Assembly (NCBI RefSeq): GCF_041146795.1
Contig: NC_135169.1
Span: 9,394,764-9,458,763, forward strand
From: Maylandia zebra
Taxonomy: Eukaryota; Chordata; Actinopteri; Cichliformes; Cichlidae
DNA length: 64,000 nucleotides
Direction of reading: 5' to 3'
The translations under genes and the position numbers were made by a program. Below the pieces are notes generated by a model that was not told where the DNA came from, did not search any database, and was given only the letters and a program-made list of their open reading frames with translations. Position 1 is the first letter of the stretch, and the number at the start of each line of letters is the position of its first letter. This document shows, in pieces, positions 11,261 through 21,347 of this stretch.

Positions 11261-11788
11261 TTAGTCAGTTCTCGGCCTCGTGTCCGTTCCCTGGTGACTC
11301 ATCGTGTGTATTAACCGTATCTCCTCTGTTTTTCTCGTCAGCCTCTGAAAACCACCTACCAAGCTCTCCTGGATACCAGTTTGCTGCCGCCGGTAATCCC
11401 TCTCCGTTTTGGAACTGCCATTCTCTCCTGCCTGCCTCCCTGCATTGCATGCAGCACCCACCTGGACCTCTCCTGCCTCCCCCCTCCACGCAACCCCCAC
11501 CTGCAAGCTTGTAAGTAAGCCGCCCTCTTTCCCCAGCTTCTTGGGGTCTGCCGGGGAACAGCTAGCGGGGCCTACGCTATCTTCGGCTGCACCAGCTACA
11601 GGGGCCTGGCTAGCTACGGGTGAATGAAGGGTGCGAAGCCGAGTCTCCAATTCAGTAATCCTGGCCTCCAGAGCTGCAAATATTTTACATTTGTTACAGA
11701 TTTCATTACTGCTAAAGGAGGCCGAGAAGTAACTAAACATCTGACACAATGAGCAAGAAAGTGCAGGAGGGACAGCTGAAGTAGCCAT
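11261..11788 (-). pseudogene. LINE ORF1-like protein fragment with Cys motif and coiled coil
   Basis: The frame opens with an ATG and encodes CSLCQMFSYF, EICNKCK and a leucine-heptad stretch AALEARITELETRLRTL, followed by a low-complexity region. A CxxC/CxxC head plus coiled coil is typical of ORF1 proteins of fish L2/CR1-like LINEs, which bind the element RNA. The frame continues 175 codons with no downstream EN/RT, so it is truncated. The presumed 5' UTR lies at 11789-12071. An alternative is an unrelated gene start, but the neighbouring LINE sequence and a second copy at 21760-22310 argue for a repeat. Confidence 0.5.
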
Positions 11789-12071
11789 GGTGCTAATGAG
11801 TCGGCTACGAGCTAAGCTAGGCTAGCGAGACAGTACAGAGACAGTGAGTGAATACTTTGGCTATAGATTAGGTAGTGAGTACACAGAAAGTGTGCTTCGG
11901 ATGAAGCACGTGAAGATTATACTATGAAAGAAGAATGTATTTAAAAGTTGTTAATTAAATTGCTAAGCAAATAAGCTACTCAGAAACACCACTGTGTTTC
12001 AGCAGGAACAGGAAGTGATACTCTACCACAGAGCGAGCGAACACCAAGTGACAGCGCCACCAAGTCCACAA
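11789..12071 (-). repeat. LINE 5' UTR-like segment
   Basis: Non-coding sequence upstream of the ORF1-like frame. A clearly related copy is at 21960-22200 (shared words around AAACACCACTGTGT, AACAGGAACAGGAAG and CCAACACCAAGTGA), showing it belongs to a dispersed element. Confidence 0.55.
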
Positions 12072-12110
12072 GGTGAGAGAAGGAAGTTTCAACGGCTTCC
12101 TTCTCTCACC
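12072..12110. repeat. perfect 15-bp fold-back
   Basis: GGTGAGAGAAGGAAG at 12072-12086 is perfectly complementary to 12096-12110, with a 9-nt spacer. It sits at the switch from minus-strand LINE 5' sequence to plus-strand LINE 3' sequence. Confidence 0.85.
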
Positions 12111-12335
12111 CCAACCAATCACAGCAGATGGCCCCGCCCCTCCCTGAGCCTGGTTCTGCTGGAGGTTTCTTCCTGTTAAAAGGGAGTTTTTCCTTCCCAC
12201 TGTCGCCAAAGTGCTGCTCATTGGGGGTCATATGATTGTTGGGTTTTTCTCTGTATCTATGAAGCGCCTTGAGGCGACTTTTGTTGTGATTTGGCGCTAT
12301 ATAAATAAAATTGAATTGAATTGCATTGAATTGCA
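12096..12335 (+). repeat. Maui/L2-type LINE 3' end with TTGAA tail
   Basis: It shows the familiar fish LINE 3' end: AAAAGGGAGTTTTTCCTTCC, GGGGGTCATATGATTGTTGG, CGCCTTGAGGCGAC hairpin, TTTGGCGCTATATAAATAAA, then TTGAA-type repeats. Confidence 0.75.
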
Positions 12336-12642
12336 CGTGGGTTCAGTTTTGGTACTCGGCCTCTGGCGGTTTTGTGAAAAGACGTCCGATGATCACAAGT
12401 CTCACAGTTGATATTCAATGATTAGCTGATGTTAATTCATGTCAGTTACTAATTTATTTATTTTCAGCATTGTGCAAAAGCCACCCCTCGTATTTTTTAT
12501 AGTTTTTTATCATGAAGCAAGACTTTTGTATCGTTTTTTAAAGTGTTCTTGAACAACAGTTCTGTTTATGATCATCTTTCCAGGTTTTACTTTGGACATG
12601 CTCCATGGATCTTTCTCTCATTTCTATGTGAGTCCTTGTACG

Positions 12643-14439
12643 CAGTGTTGGGTAAGTTACTTTAAAATAATAACTTAGTTACATTACTAGTTACTTCTCT
12701 CAAAAGTAACTCAGTTACTTCAAGTTACTCGTTACTTTCAAAGTAACTAGTTACTAGGGAAAGTAACTTTGGTTTTACTCAGAATTCTCTTGTTAATGCG
12801 TTGCTTCCATAACTTTGCCAGTCTTCTAGCTTGCTTACTTGCCACAGTGCACTGTGCCACCTACCAATATAAAGGAAAAGATAATGTGCATATTTCCACG
12901 AGAGAAATCCCACGCCTGGATCGTTGTTGACTGCTGCCATGATTCTAGCCTACGTCACAGCGTCATGTGCGCCTTTTACATCCAACACAAAAACTGCAGT
13001 CGTGGTGCTTTGATTGTACTCAGAACTCGGAAATTCTGCCTTCTGAATAGGAAGATGTTGGTAACACCAGACTGCAGATGAGCTGCATACAGAGCTGGAC
13101 TGGGACAGAAAATTGGCCCGGACATTTTGACTAGAGACTGGCCCACCATTATAGGAAAAATCATAAAGCCTTTGAATGAAAACAAACGCTGTTGTGACAG
13201 TGATGTTCACTGTTCTGATGGTATATATGCATCAATCTATCAATCGTTTGTTGTAAGACTCAGATAATTATTTAATAAAAGTGAGACATTTTAAATCAGA
13301 ATAAGAAAGTATGTCTTTGTGCCCCCCTCTCCCTGTTAATGCCCTACCTGCCCCCCTGGCAACACTTTGCTAGACCCGCCCCTGCACAGTTACCAGCTGT
13401 CAGCTACGTTAAAAAAAGGATCCTGGTGTTATTTGTCTCTCAGAAACAGTTCATAACTTCAACTCATCCATGTCACCTAAAAGGTAAACCTGTTTCTCCA
13501 TCACAGCTCTGATGGTTCAGTAAGGACATCTCCTGGTTTCATCCTCATGTTTCCCTCTCACCACATATCCAAACCATCATGACCAGCAGCTTTACAGCTG
13601 TGGCTCCAGCAAACATCAGCTGATACTAGAAATTAATATTAAATAAATTCTAACAACAGCTGATCAAGCTTAAACGTGCTGCTGTTGTTTAGCGCGACAT
13701 CTGCTGGTTTCCTCTTTCTGGCGCAAAGTGAGCGATAAACAAACAAGAGAGAAAAGCCGATCAGCTGATCATTGATCAGTTTCATGATTGAAGTAGCAAC
13801 AGGAGAGGGAGGGGGGAGAATGAGAGAAGAAGAGGCAGCTGTGCAGCAAAGACAGAATAAATCCAGCTTTGTGTCTTTTTCATTGCAGCTGAATTACAGG
13901 ACTAACTGTTCCTTTTCACCTCAATAAGAAACGCGTAATATTTTCTCTGAATACCAGACGGGACGGTTGGCAACTCTAATAACTTATGAACAAAATAAAG
14001 TTCAACATCATTAACTTCATAGCACCACCCAGCTGTATAGAAACTACGTCATGCTAGCTAGCACGCAGTACGGAAAAAGTCAGAATAACGAAAATAAACT
14101 CCACCTAAACTTGGTTTATATCTGACCCAGAGAGACTGCAGGTCAGAACTTCTTACCTGAAGTTCAGTTCACACTCGGACCTGCGGCCACCTCGGGTCTC
14201 TGCTCCTGCCTCCCCTTTCCTTCATCCACCTGCTGCCTCCACCACCTGCTAATGTTACTGAATCTGTGGAAGCTCCGCGATGCCACCACACGAAGTAACG
14301 AGTAACGAGCCTATCTAAATCCCAGGAACGACTAACGCGTTCCTGATTTTGGCATAATAACTAGTTACCGTGCTCGTTACCACAATAATAACGCAGTTAC
14401 TGTAACGCGTTACTTAATAACGCATTAGTCCCAACACTG
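12643..14439. mobile_element. hAT element, 1797 bp, non-autonomous
   Basis: The termini CAGTGTTGGG (12643) and CCCAACACTG (to 14439) are inverted. The flanks are perfect 8-bp duplications CTTGTACG (12635-12642, 14440-14447). Subterminal regions are rich in GTTACTT/AAGTAAC words on both sides. The interior lacks a transposase and holds at least two other repeat pieces (13087-13385, and a terminus near 13950-13977 resembling the start of 53032). Confidence 0.9.
13087..13385. mobile_element. nested hAT-like MITE fragment
   Basis: It begins CAGAGCTGGACTGGGAC and ends near CCCGCCCCTG, a terminus pair I recall from fish hAT MITEs. No clean target duplication was seen, so boundaries are approximate. 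Confidence 0.4.
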
Positions 14440-15130
14440 CTTGTACGTGACCACTTTCAGAGTAGTCCTGGAACGAAGGGGAGGGGAGGCCGATCACCTC
14501 AGTGGGACACACTTCTGAATAGGTTGTTGGATTGGAAGGAGACTGTGCTCATTAAGGAGGATGAAAGCCTCGGCACTGTGTGAAACACACACAGACGTCA
14601 GCCAACGACTCACATGATCTTCACGTCACAGAATCTGTTTCCATCCATGGAGTCAGAGCACATGAAGGACTGTTTACTGTCAGCTGTGCTGTAACACAAA
14701 GTGACCACTGAAACCCTCCAACAGGACCTGCTCAGAGGTCAGCTGTGTTTCGTCTCACACTCTGATCCAATAACTGAGTGAAGGACTCACCGAGGAGGAG
14801 GAGCAGAGGAGCCGTCTTCAGTGTCTGGATTTCAACTGAAGGCGTGCGGTCTTAGCAGCAGAGAGATGCCTCGGGCTCCGGTTTCATCACTTCCTGTTGT
14901 CACGTCAGCTGTGTGTCCGGCTCACAGAGGTCCTTCCTAAAGTGTCCCAGCTGTCCCTCTCACAGCTCCATGAAGCTCAGAGAGGACACGCTGACTCTGC
15001 AGCCATCCACACACACTCATCCAGCTCTGGTTAACCCTTTCAATCCAGCTGATGGAGCTCCAGAGTTACTGATCTGTCAGTGGATGAAACACTTCATCAC
15101 TGACAGGCTGATGCTCTCTGGCTGTTTCAC
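14440..15130. other. non-coding, nothing recognised
   Basis: Moderate GC content, a few small open frames without domain content, and no clear repeats apart from the flanking elements. Confidence 0.5.
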
Positions 15131-15261
15131 ACATCTGCAAAAAGCGGCTACAACTGTAGCTGCCTCCACCACTGTGTGAATGTGAGAGTGAATGAATAGT
15201 GGTATTGTAAAGCGCTTTGAGGGGTCCCAAAAAGCGCTTTATAAATGCAATCCATTATTAT
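15131..15261 (+). repeat. L2-like LINE tail, target of the Ty3 insertion
   Basis: It has the same tail signature as 6385-6535 (AAGCGCTTTGAGGGG, AAAAAGCGCTTTATAAATGC, CAATCCATTATTATT). The Ty3 element landed in its terminal ATT repeat, whose continuation reappears at 21734-21743. Confidence 0.7.
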
Positions 15262-15647
15262 TGTAAAGTGTAGAAGTAAATTTAAATCTAATTTGATATA
15301 CAAAGAGGTGTTTACAAAGGTTATAAAGCTAGTTATGTAGCTATTTGGTGGTTACGTGTTTTGATATTTACATGTTTACATGTTTGAATGTTTAGACATG
15401 CATGTTCAAACAAGTAATAAGTATGTGTTATATCTACCTGGTTGTTTTCCCTGTTTTGATCTGAGTATAAGATTTCCTGGCTTCTGAGAGGCCAGTGAAG
15501 TATTCATGAGGGCGGCACACAGGAAGTGTGGGTTGTTGTTGCGGTGTGCAAAAAGTAAAGAGGCTGCTAAAAAGTTATCCGTCTCCGTCTTGCTGTTCCT
15601 AATTATTCAGAGAGATTCCCAACCATCTAGTGAACCCTCACGTTACA
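15262..15647 (+). repeat. 5' LTR of Ty3 element
   Basis: 386 bp, begins TGTAAAGTGT and ends CACGTTACA (TG...CA). No difference from the 3' copy was noticed. It should contain the promoter and RNA start, but no clear TATA box was picked out. Confidence 0.93.
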
Positions 15648-15649
15648 TC

Positions 15650-15668
15650 TGGTGGCAGCGGTGGGATT
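15650..15668 (+). promoter_or_regulatory. primer-binding site, tRNA-Leu type
   Basis: TGGTGGCAGCGGTGGGATT starts two bases after the LTR. It is complementary to the 3' end of vertebrate tRNA-Leu of the AAG type (acceptor ending ...CCGCTGCCA plus CCA), as recalled from known tRNA sequence. Confidence 0.75.
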
Positions 15669-15888
15669 TATTTTCTTGATGGATCTGTGTATTTGGTGAG
15701 TTTTACTCCCAAGCTGCGGATAAGATCGTTTTTTTTTCCCCGCTGGGATTTATCCCTCTCTGTGAACAGCTGATGAACTGAAAATAATAACAGTAATAAT
15801 TTTTGGAGATAGTAAGGATTGTTGCAGCTTTTCTCTCTGTTTTTGTGATTTTTGTGATTTTTTTTTGAGCTGGATATTTGTTGGGAAC

Positions 15889-17102
15889 ATGTCGGCTGAC
15901 GACAGTGAATCTGTGCATGAGCTGCGCTCTTCTCCTGTGCCACATTCGAGGTCAGTGGATGCAATACGGACTGTTGCTGCTCCCGCCCACCATACCGTTT
16001 CCAGTGCCCTGACAATAGATCTTCCACCTGTTTTTAAAGGAGATGGGACTGAATCTTGTTGGTCTCGTCGCTTTGAAGTGGCAGTGCAAGCTATGACTCC
16101 ACCTGAGGTAGATTTGCCAACTGTGATGTCCTCTGTTCTGCCTACTCGTCTAGCAGATGCTGCATTTTTGTACTGGGACAGTTTGCCTTCATCAGCCCAG
16201 AAAGACTATGATCTAGTGAAGGATAAGCTGAAAGAGGTTTTCGGTCCAAAATATTCTCTGCCATTCTTCCAGACACATGTGAATGCTCGCCCCCGGAAAC
16301 CGGGTGAAAGTTTAGATGTGTACAGCGCGGATATTACCCGTCTTGTGCTTGAAGCTTTCCCTAACTATGACTACAATGCCTTGGAAGGTGAAAAATTTCG
16401 CCGTTTTGTTGCTGGGTTGGACCCACCTTGCAATCTAAGATTCATGAGATGGGTGCAGAGGATCTCGACGGAGCCCTGCGCATTGCCAGCCGTTGCGAGA
16501 GAGCACGGGCAGCATTGCAACTTACAGCTGCAGGATCCTCTCATATTCCGTCTTCAGAACAGGTTGCTATGATACGTCCTCAGCCTACTGATGCTAAACT
16601 TCTTCAAGCGGTTGAGGAGCTCACGCTTACTGTAACCAGCCTGAAACATGAAGTACAGCAGTTACGGGAGAAACAGAGTTACCTTGCCCAACGTTTGGAC
16701 TCCAGTCGTGATAGATCCTCCTCTTCCAATGTTCAGTACAGCACCCGCAGTGCGTCCCCGTCGCCTTATCATGCCAGACAACATTCCAGAGACTATTGCT
16801 CGCCTGAGAGGCGTTATCATCGTGATCCAGAGTCCCACCGTGAACGTCCTTCTTCCCCTGTTCCCCAGAGGTTCAATGAGTGGGACAAATGTGAGAAACA
16901 CGATCAACGCACATACCATTCCCAACAGTCCCCCCAGTATTCCAGGTACAATTACCCTGACAATAACAGATACCGACGCAGTCCCAGTCCTGCTCCACGT
17001 AGAGTTAGAGATGCTGCATCCTACAGTAGGACCAGTGTTCATTTCCAGTCCCCGGAAAGGCCTGCACATTTCACCTCCGGCCCACAGGGAAACTTTCATT
17101 AG
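15889..17102 (+). pseudogene. Ty3 gag, split by a one-base frameshift
   Basis: Gag forms the particle and binds RNA. The first part starts at ATG 15889 (MSADDSESVHELRSS); the open frame from 15865 uses no ATG. It carries the capsid-like region with FVAGLDP near 16405-16425. Around 16428 that frame changes register and later stops at 16572. The continuation (KIHEMGAEDLDGAL...) is in the -1 frame and runs to TAG at 17100-17102, consistent with loss of one base near 16425-16430. The second part holds a coiled coil (about 16600-16690) and a long Arg/Ser/Tyr-rich basic tail. No CCHC zinc knuckle is visible; the basic tail may replace it. No slippery heptamer in the right phase was seen at the break, so mutation is favoured over programmed shifting. 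Confidence 0.8.
17087..17093 (+). promoter_or_regulatory. probable -1 ribosomal frameshift site GGGAAAC
   Basis: The heptamer lies in the X XXY YYZ phase of the gag frame (G GGA AAC), 6 bases before the gag stop at 17100. A -1 shift there enters the pol frame, which is open from this point through 17201 into pol. GGGAAAC is an established slippery heptamer in retroviruses. A downstream pseudoknot was not evaluated. Confidence 0.72.
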
Positions 17103-20100
17103 CTGCTGTTGAGGGGCAAACATCAGCTACAGTATCAGGGCCCCAAAACCACATCCCCCAGTTCCCCTCAGAATCTGATGGATCAGTCTCCTCTAACGTC
17201 TTGGCTATTGTCGAGGGCATTGAAGTGTGTGCTCTAATTGACTCTGGTTCCTTTGTCTCCCTTGTGAGTGAAGATTTTCGAAACGCTCATCCAGCTTTGA
17301 AAAAACGGCCTATGGTAGCATCCTCTGTGCCAGCTCGTTCGGTCAATGGAGAACGTCTGGAAATCTTAGGCAAGTTAACCGTTGGTATTAGGCTTGGGAC
17401 TCAGGTATGGCAGCAGGACTTTGAAGTCCTCAGAGGTGCTTACCAGCCAGTCATTCTAGGTTGGGATTTTCTGCAGAGGCACCATGCTCTTCTTGATCTC
17501 AAAAACAAAGTGCTGCAACTGTGGGACATGAAAATTCCCCTGTTGCCCAAAGGACATGAGGTGGCTGCCTGCTGTAATGTTTCTGTGTTAGCGCCAACCA
17601 AAATTCCAGCTATGAGCGAAACTCTGATCACAGCCTGTGTGTCAGCAGCCACACCGGCTTCTCCTGTTCCAACAGACTACTATGGTGTCTTGATCCCTAA
17701 TCCAACATGTGACATTGTTGTGGCTCACACTCTCAGTGAAGTTCAGAATGGTACTACAGTGGTTCGAATGCTTAATCCCTCCAGTGATGAAATCGAACTG
17801 TACCCTGGACAGCATCTTGGTGAGTTTCATTCAGGCTCATCTGTTGATATCATCCCACTGGAGCAGACATGTTGTGCTACTTCACCTGTGTATGATTCAA
17901 CTCTGCCGGTAGAAATAGATGAAACAAACGTGTCACACTCCCAGGTTCAGTCCCTGAAATCACTTCTCCAGAAGTATTCAGGAATCTTCAGTAAGCACTC
18001 AGAGGACAGAGGTCACACGGGCATAATTAAGCATCATATTCACACAGGTGATGCTACACCGATTAAACAAAGAGCCTATAGAGTGACACCTGACCAGAGA
18101 GCTGAAATACAGACTCAAGTTGACAACCTTTTAAAGGCAGGTGTCATCGAAGAAAGCTACAGCCCATGGGCCGCCCCAGTTGTTCTGGTGCGAAAGAAAA
18201 ATGGTACGTGGCGTTTCTGTCTCGACTATAGGAAACTCAATGCAGTGACAATCAAAGACTCTCATCCTCTTCCCAGGGTTGATGATGCACTGGATGCGCA
18301 GTCAGGTTCTGCCTGGTTCTCCACAATGGACCTTCAACATGGCTATTGGCAGGTTGAACTGGAAGAGAAGGATCGTGAGAAAACTGCTTTCACAACCGGC
18401 AGTGGACTTTACCACTTCACTGTTATGCCCATGGGACTCACAAACGCTCCAGCCACATGTCAGCGGTTAATGGAGATGGTACTTCGTGGCCTTCCCTGGA
18501 AAACCTGCTTAGTGTATTTGGATGATGTCCTCATTTACAGCCGCTCTTTCGCAGAACATCTCCAGCATCTGGAAGAAATTTTCGGCAGATTCCAGGCAAG
18601 TGGCTTAAAGCTAAACCTCTCAAAATGCTGTTTTGCCAAAGATCAGGTACAATTTCTGGGCCACATTGTATCAAAACATGGCATCCAGCCTGACCCCAGA
18701 AATGTGAACAGTGTGCAAGCCTGGCCTATTCCACAAACAGCGACAGAAGTAAGGTCATTCCTTGGACTTTGTTCATATTATCGCAAGTTCATTCAAAACT
18801 TTGCGCACCACAGTGTCCCCCTACATGCTCTCACTGAGAAGCATGGAACTTTTCAATGGACTTCTCAGTGCCAGGATGCATTCATGTATCTGAAACATGC
18901 CCTCTCAAACCCTCCAGTGGTTTCATTCCCTGACTTCACATTGCCATTTTCTCTGTATACTGATGCTTCTAGCACAGCTATTGGCAGTGTACTAGCTCAA
19001 AAACAGGGACAGCAAGAGAAAGTCATTGCCTATGCTAGCCATGCACTTACAAAGGCAGAAAGAAAGTGGTCGACTTATGATCGAGAACTCTGGGCCATTG
19101 TTTGGGCAGTTAGACATTTTCGGCACTACCTCTACAAGCAGCCATTTGTTATTGTCACGGATCACAAGCCCCTCCTGGGTCTTCGGAAAATACCCATTGA
19201 CAGTGATAGAACTGGTCGCCGTGCTCGCTGGGCTCTTGAACTTGATCCTTTTGAGTGGACTGTGATTCATAAAGATGGCCACCGCCACCTCAATGCGGAC
19301 GCACTGTCACGTCGCCCTGTCACTGGTGAAACCGTGGAGCAGGACACAGTCTGCACTGCTTCTGCTACCTTGAAACCTGAAGAGAGGTGCGTAGGTCCTG
19401 CAGGCCCGCCCAACCATAGTCCCTGCAGTACTGACCAAAAACACATTCCGTGCAATGACTTTCCTGATCCACGACTGCAGTGTGCAGCGCTATCTGTTTC
19501 ATCCACATTTGTGCTTGAGCTGCCTGAAGATGATCTCAAAAGTGAACAACAAAAAGATCCTGTACTGTCAGAAGTCATTGGCTGGAAAGCTAAGGGTCAG
19601 AAACCACCCTACTGGCGTATGAAAAAATGCCCACCTCAGGAAAAAGTGCTATGGCATGAGTACTCTAGACTTACCTTTCATAATGGCTTACTCTGTCGTA
19701 AAGCTTTCAACCCGTCCCAAAAGTCAGTGTTGCATCAGTTGGTTGTTCCTGAATCTTTAAAAGACACTGTCCTACAGCTGCTGCATGGCAACCCAGTGTC
19801 CGGTCACCTATCAGCAGATAAGGTCCTGAAACGTGCTCAGCAGCTATATTACTGGCCATTCATTTCACGTGACATCAGAATATGGTGCACAAAATGCACT
19901 CCATGTGATGCCAGATGGAATCCCACACCTCATCACAGAGCTCCAATGAAAACAATTGTTGCTGCGGAGCCATTTCAAAAGGTGGCAGCTGACATACTTG
20001 AACTCCCCATTACGAGTCGTGGCAACAGGTACGTGCTTGTTGTTCAAGACTATTTCTCGAAATATGTCAATCTCTATGCTATCGCAGACCAACGTGCCAC

Positions 20101-21226
20101 AACAGTTGCAAAATGCCTGTTTGACAACTTCATCTGTCAGCACGGCGTCCCTGAAATGCTACACACGGACCAAGGACGTCAGTTTGAATCTGACCTGGTG
20201 AAACATCTGTGTCAGCTGCTAGGCATCCAGAAGACACGGACCAGCCCATATCACCCTCAATGCGACGGGATGGTCGAGAGGTTCAATCGAACACTTATTG
20301 ACCAGTTAGCTAAGTTACTCCTTCAGCAGCCTGGCGAATGGGATGACTGCCTCAATCAAGTTGCTTTGGCTTACAACACCAGTCCTCACTCTACCACGGG
20401 GTTTACGCCATTTTTTCTCACACATGGACATGAGGCACGGATGCCTGCTAATATGCTGTTGCCTACCAACATGTCAGCATCATCTACTTCTGTTTCTCCT
20501 GCTGACTACATCACCCAGTTGACTCAGAGACTTCAGTCTGCCTTCAGCACTGCTGCATGGAACAGAGATTGTGCCCACAACCAGCAGAAACAATTGTACG
20601 ATAGGGGCATCAAACACACTCCTTATGTTCCGGGTGACTTGGTGTGGTTAAATGACCCCACTACAGCAAAGCAGAAACTTGCTCCACATTGGAAGGGCCC
20701 CTTTGAGATATTGGAGTGCCTTGGAACAGATGGAGAAAACCCTGGTGTCACGTACAGGATTCGCTACCTCCTGGACCAATCAGACAAGACTCAAATTGTT
20801 CACTACAATCGTCTCAGGCCGTACAAATCACCTGTCCCTAAAGGTGGAACCAACTCACCTGCTGGTGACATACCTGTACAGCCCCAGATTCCACAGTTGA
20901 CTGCATTATCAGGTGCGTTGCCCTTCACAGCTTCAAAATCTGCAGCTGAAGGGAGCTGGAATGTTCAGGGCCGCAGCCCTGCAACCTCATCAGACCCTCA
21001 GGTTTGTCAGCCACCACCTCTAAACCAGTCACGACCCCATTCCCACTCTCCTTTGTCCCCTTCTCCTCGGTCTGAGACTGTAACGACTTCCCCCTCTGGC
21101 CATGTGGTGATACACCAAACAGACATTGTCCCTTCAACTCCTCATCGAGTATCTGGTGTTTCACGGCGATGTGGGAGACGTCAAGTTGTGCCTCCCAGAT
21201 ACCTCAAGGACTATGTTTTGAACTGA
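17087..21226 (+). CDS. pol: Ty3/gypsy Pol polyprotein (PR-RT-RNaseH-IN), intact
   Basis: The frame is open without interruption and has no obvious own start; it is most likely made as Gag-Pol by the -1 shift at 17087. Counting residues from 17201: aspartic protease LIDSGSFVSLVS near 12-23; reverse transcriptase with FSTMDLQHGYWQ and the catalytic YLDD at 439-442; RNase H starting at YTDASSTAIGSVLA; integrase with the HHCC zinc finger (H..H..CTKC..C, nt about 19786-19910) and a DD35E core (AADILELP, HTDQGRQF, GMVERFNR). A C-terminal VPGDLVWL...GPFEI module resembles the GPY/F domain. It copies the element RNA and integrates the cDNA. All motifs visible are intact, so the protein could be functional even though gag in this copy is broken. 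Confidence 0.93.
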   Translation, partial: GKLSLAAVEGQTSATVSGPQNHIPQFPSESDGSVSSNVLAIVEGIEVCALIDSGSFVSLVSEDFRNAHPALKKRPMVASSVPARSVNGERLEILGKLTVGIRLGTQVWQQDFEVLRGAYQPVILGWDFLQRHHALLDLKNKVLQLWDMKIPLLPKGHEVAACCNVSVLAPTKIPAMSETLITACVSAATPASPVPTDYYGVLIPNPTCDIVVAHTLSEVQNGTTVVRMLNPSSDEIELYPGQHLGEFHSGSSVDIIPLEQTCCATSPVYDSTLPVEIDETNVSHSQVQSLKSLLQKYSGIFSKHSEDRGHTGIIKHHIHTGDATPIKQRAYRVTPDQRAEIQTQVDNLLKAGVIEESYSPWAAPVVLVRKKNGTWRFCLDYRKLNAVTIKDSHPLPRVDDALDAQSGSAWFSTMDLQHGYWQVELEEKDREKTAFTTGSGLYHFTVMPMGLTNAPATCQRLMEMVLRGLPWKTCLVYLDDVLIYSRSFAEHLQHLEEIFGRFQASGLKLNLSKCCFAKDQVQFLGHIVSKHGIQPDPRNVNSVQAWPIPQTATEVRSFLGLCSYYRKFIQNFAHHSVPLHALTEKHGTFQWTSQCQDAFMYLKHALSNPPVVSFPDFTLPFSLYTDASSTAIGSVLAQKQGQQEKVIAYASHALTKAERKWSTYDRELWAIVWAVRHFRHYLYKQPFVIVTDHKPLLGLRKIPIDSDRTGRRARWALELDPFEWTVIHKDGHRHLNADALSRRPVTGETVEQDTVCTASATLKPEERCVGPAGPPNHSPCSTDQKHIPCNDFPDPRLQCAALSVSSTFVLELPEDDLKSEQQKDPVLSEVIGWKAKGQKPPYWRMKKCPPQEKVLWHEYSRLTFHNGLLCRKAFNPSQKSVLHQLVVPESLKDTVLQLLHGNPVSGHLSADKVLKRAQQLYYWPFISRDIRIWCTKCTPCDARWNPTPHHRAPMKTIVAAEPFQKVAADILELPITSRGNRYVLVVQDYFSKYVNLYAIADQRATTVAKCLFDNFICQHGVPEMLHTDQGRQFESDLVKHLCQLLGIQKTRTSPYHPQCDGMVERFNRTLIDQLAKLLLQQPGEWDDCLNQVALAYNTSPHSTTGFTPFFLTHGHEARMPANMLLPTNMSASSTSVSPADYITQLTQRLQSAFSTAAWNRDCAHNQQKQLYDRGIKHTPYVPGDLVWLNDPTTAKQKLAPHWKGPFEILECLGTDGENPGVTYRIRYLLDQSDKTQIVHYNRLRPYKSPVPKGGTNSPAGDIPVQPQIPQLTALSGALPFTASKSAAEGSWNVQGRSPATSSDPQVCQPPPLNQSRPHSHSPLSPSPRSETVTTSPSGHVVIHQTDIVPSTPHRVSGVSRRCGRRQVVPPRYLKDYVLN

Positions 21227-21331
21227 ACTTGTTTTTGGTTTTGCTGTTGTTTTATTGTTGTCCCCTTTGCTCGCAGCCTGTTGGTTTTTTTTTTTTCCTT
21301 TTCTGTAGGGAAACGGGGACGTTTCTTATGT

Positions 21332-21347
21332 GAGGGGGGGAAGAAAA
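21332..21347 (+). promoter_or_regulatory. polypurine tract
   Basis: An uninterrupted G/A run (GAGGGGGGGAAGAAAA) sits directly before the 3' LTR, the plus-strand primer site of LTR retroelements. Confidence 0.85.

Noticed and set aside
16392-16572. Second programmed frameshift inside Ty3 gag
   Set aside because: AAATTTC occurs but not in the zero-frame phase needed for -1 slippage; a single-base deletion is simpler.
16648-17123. Overlapping 150-codon frames on both strands in gag
   Set aside because: Shadows of the Arg/Ser-rich gag coding region.
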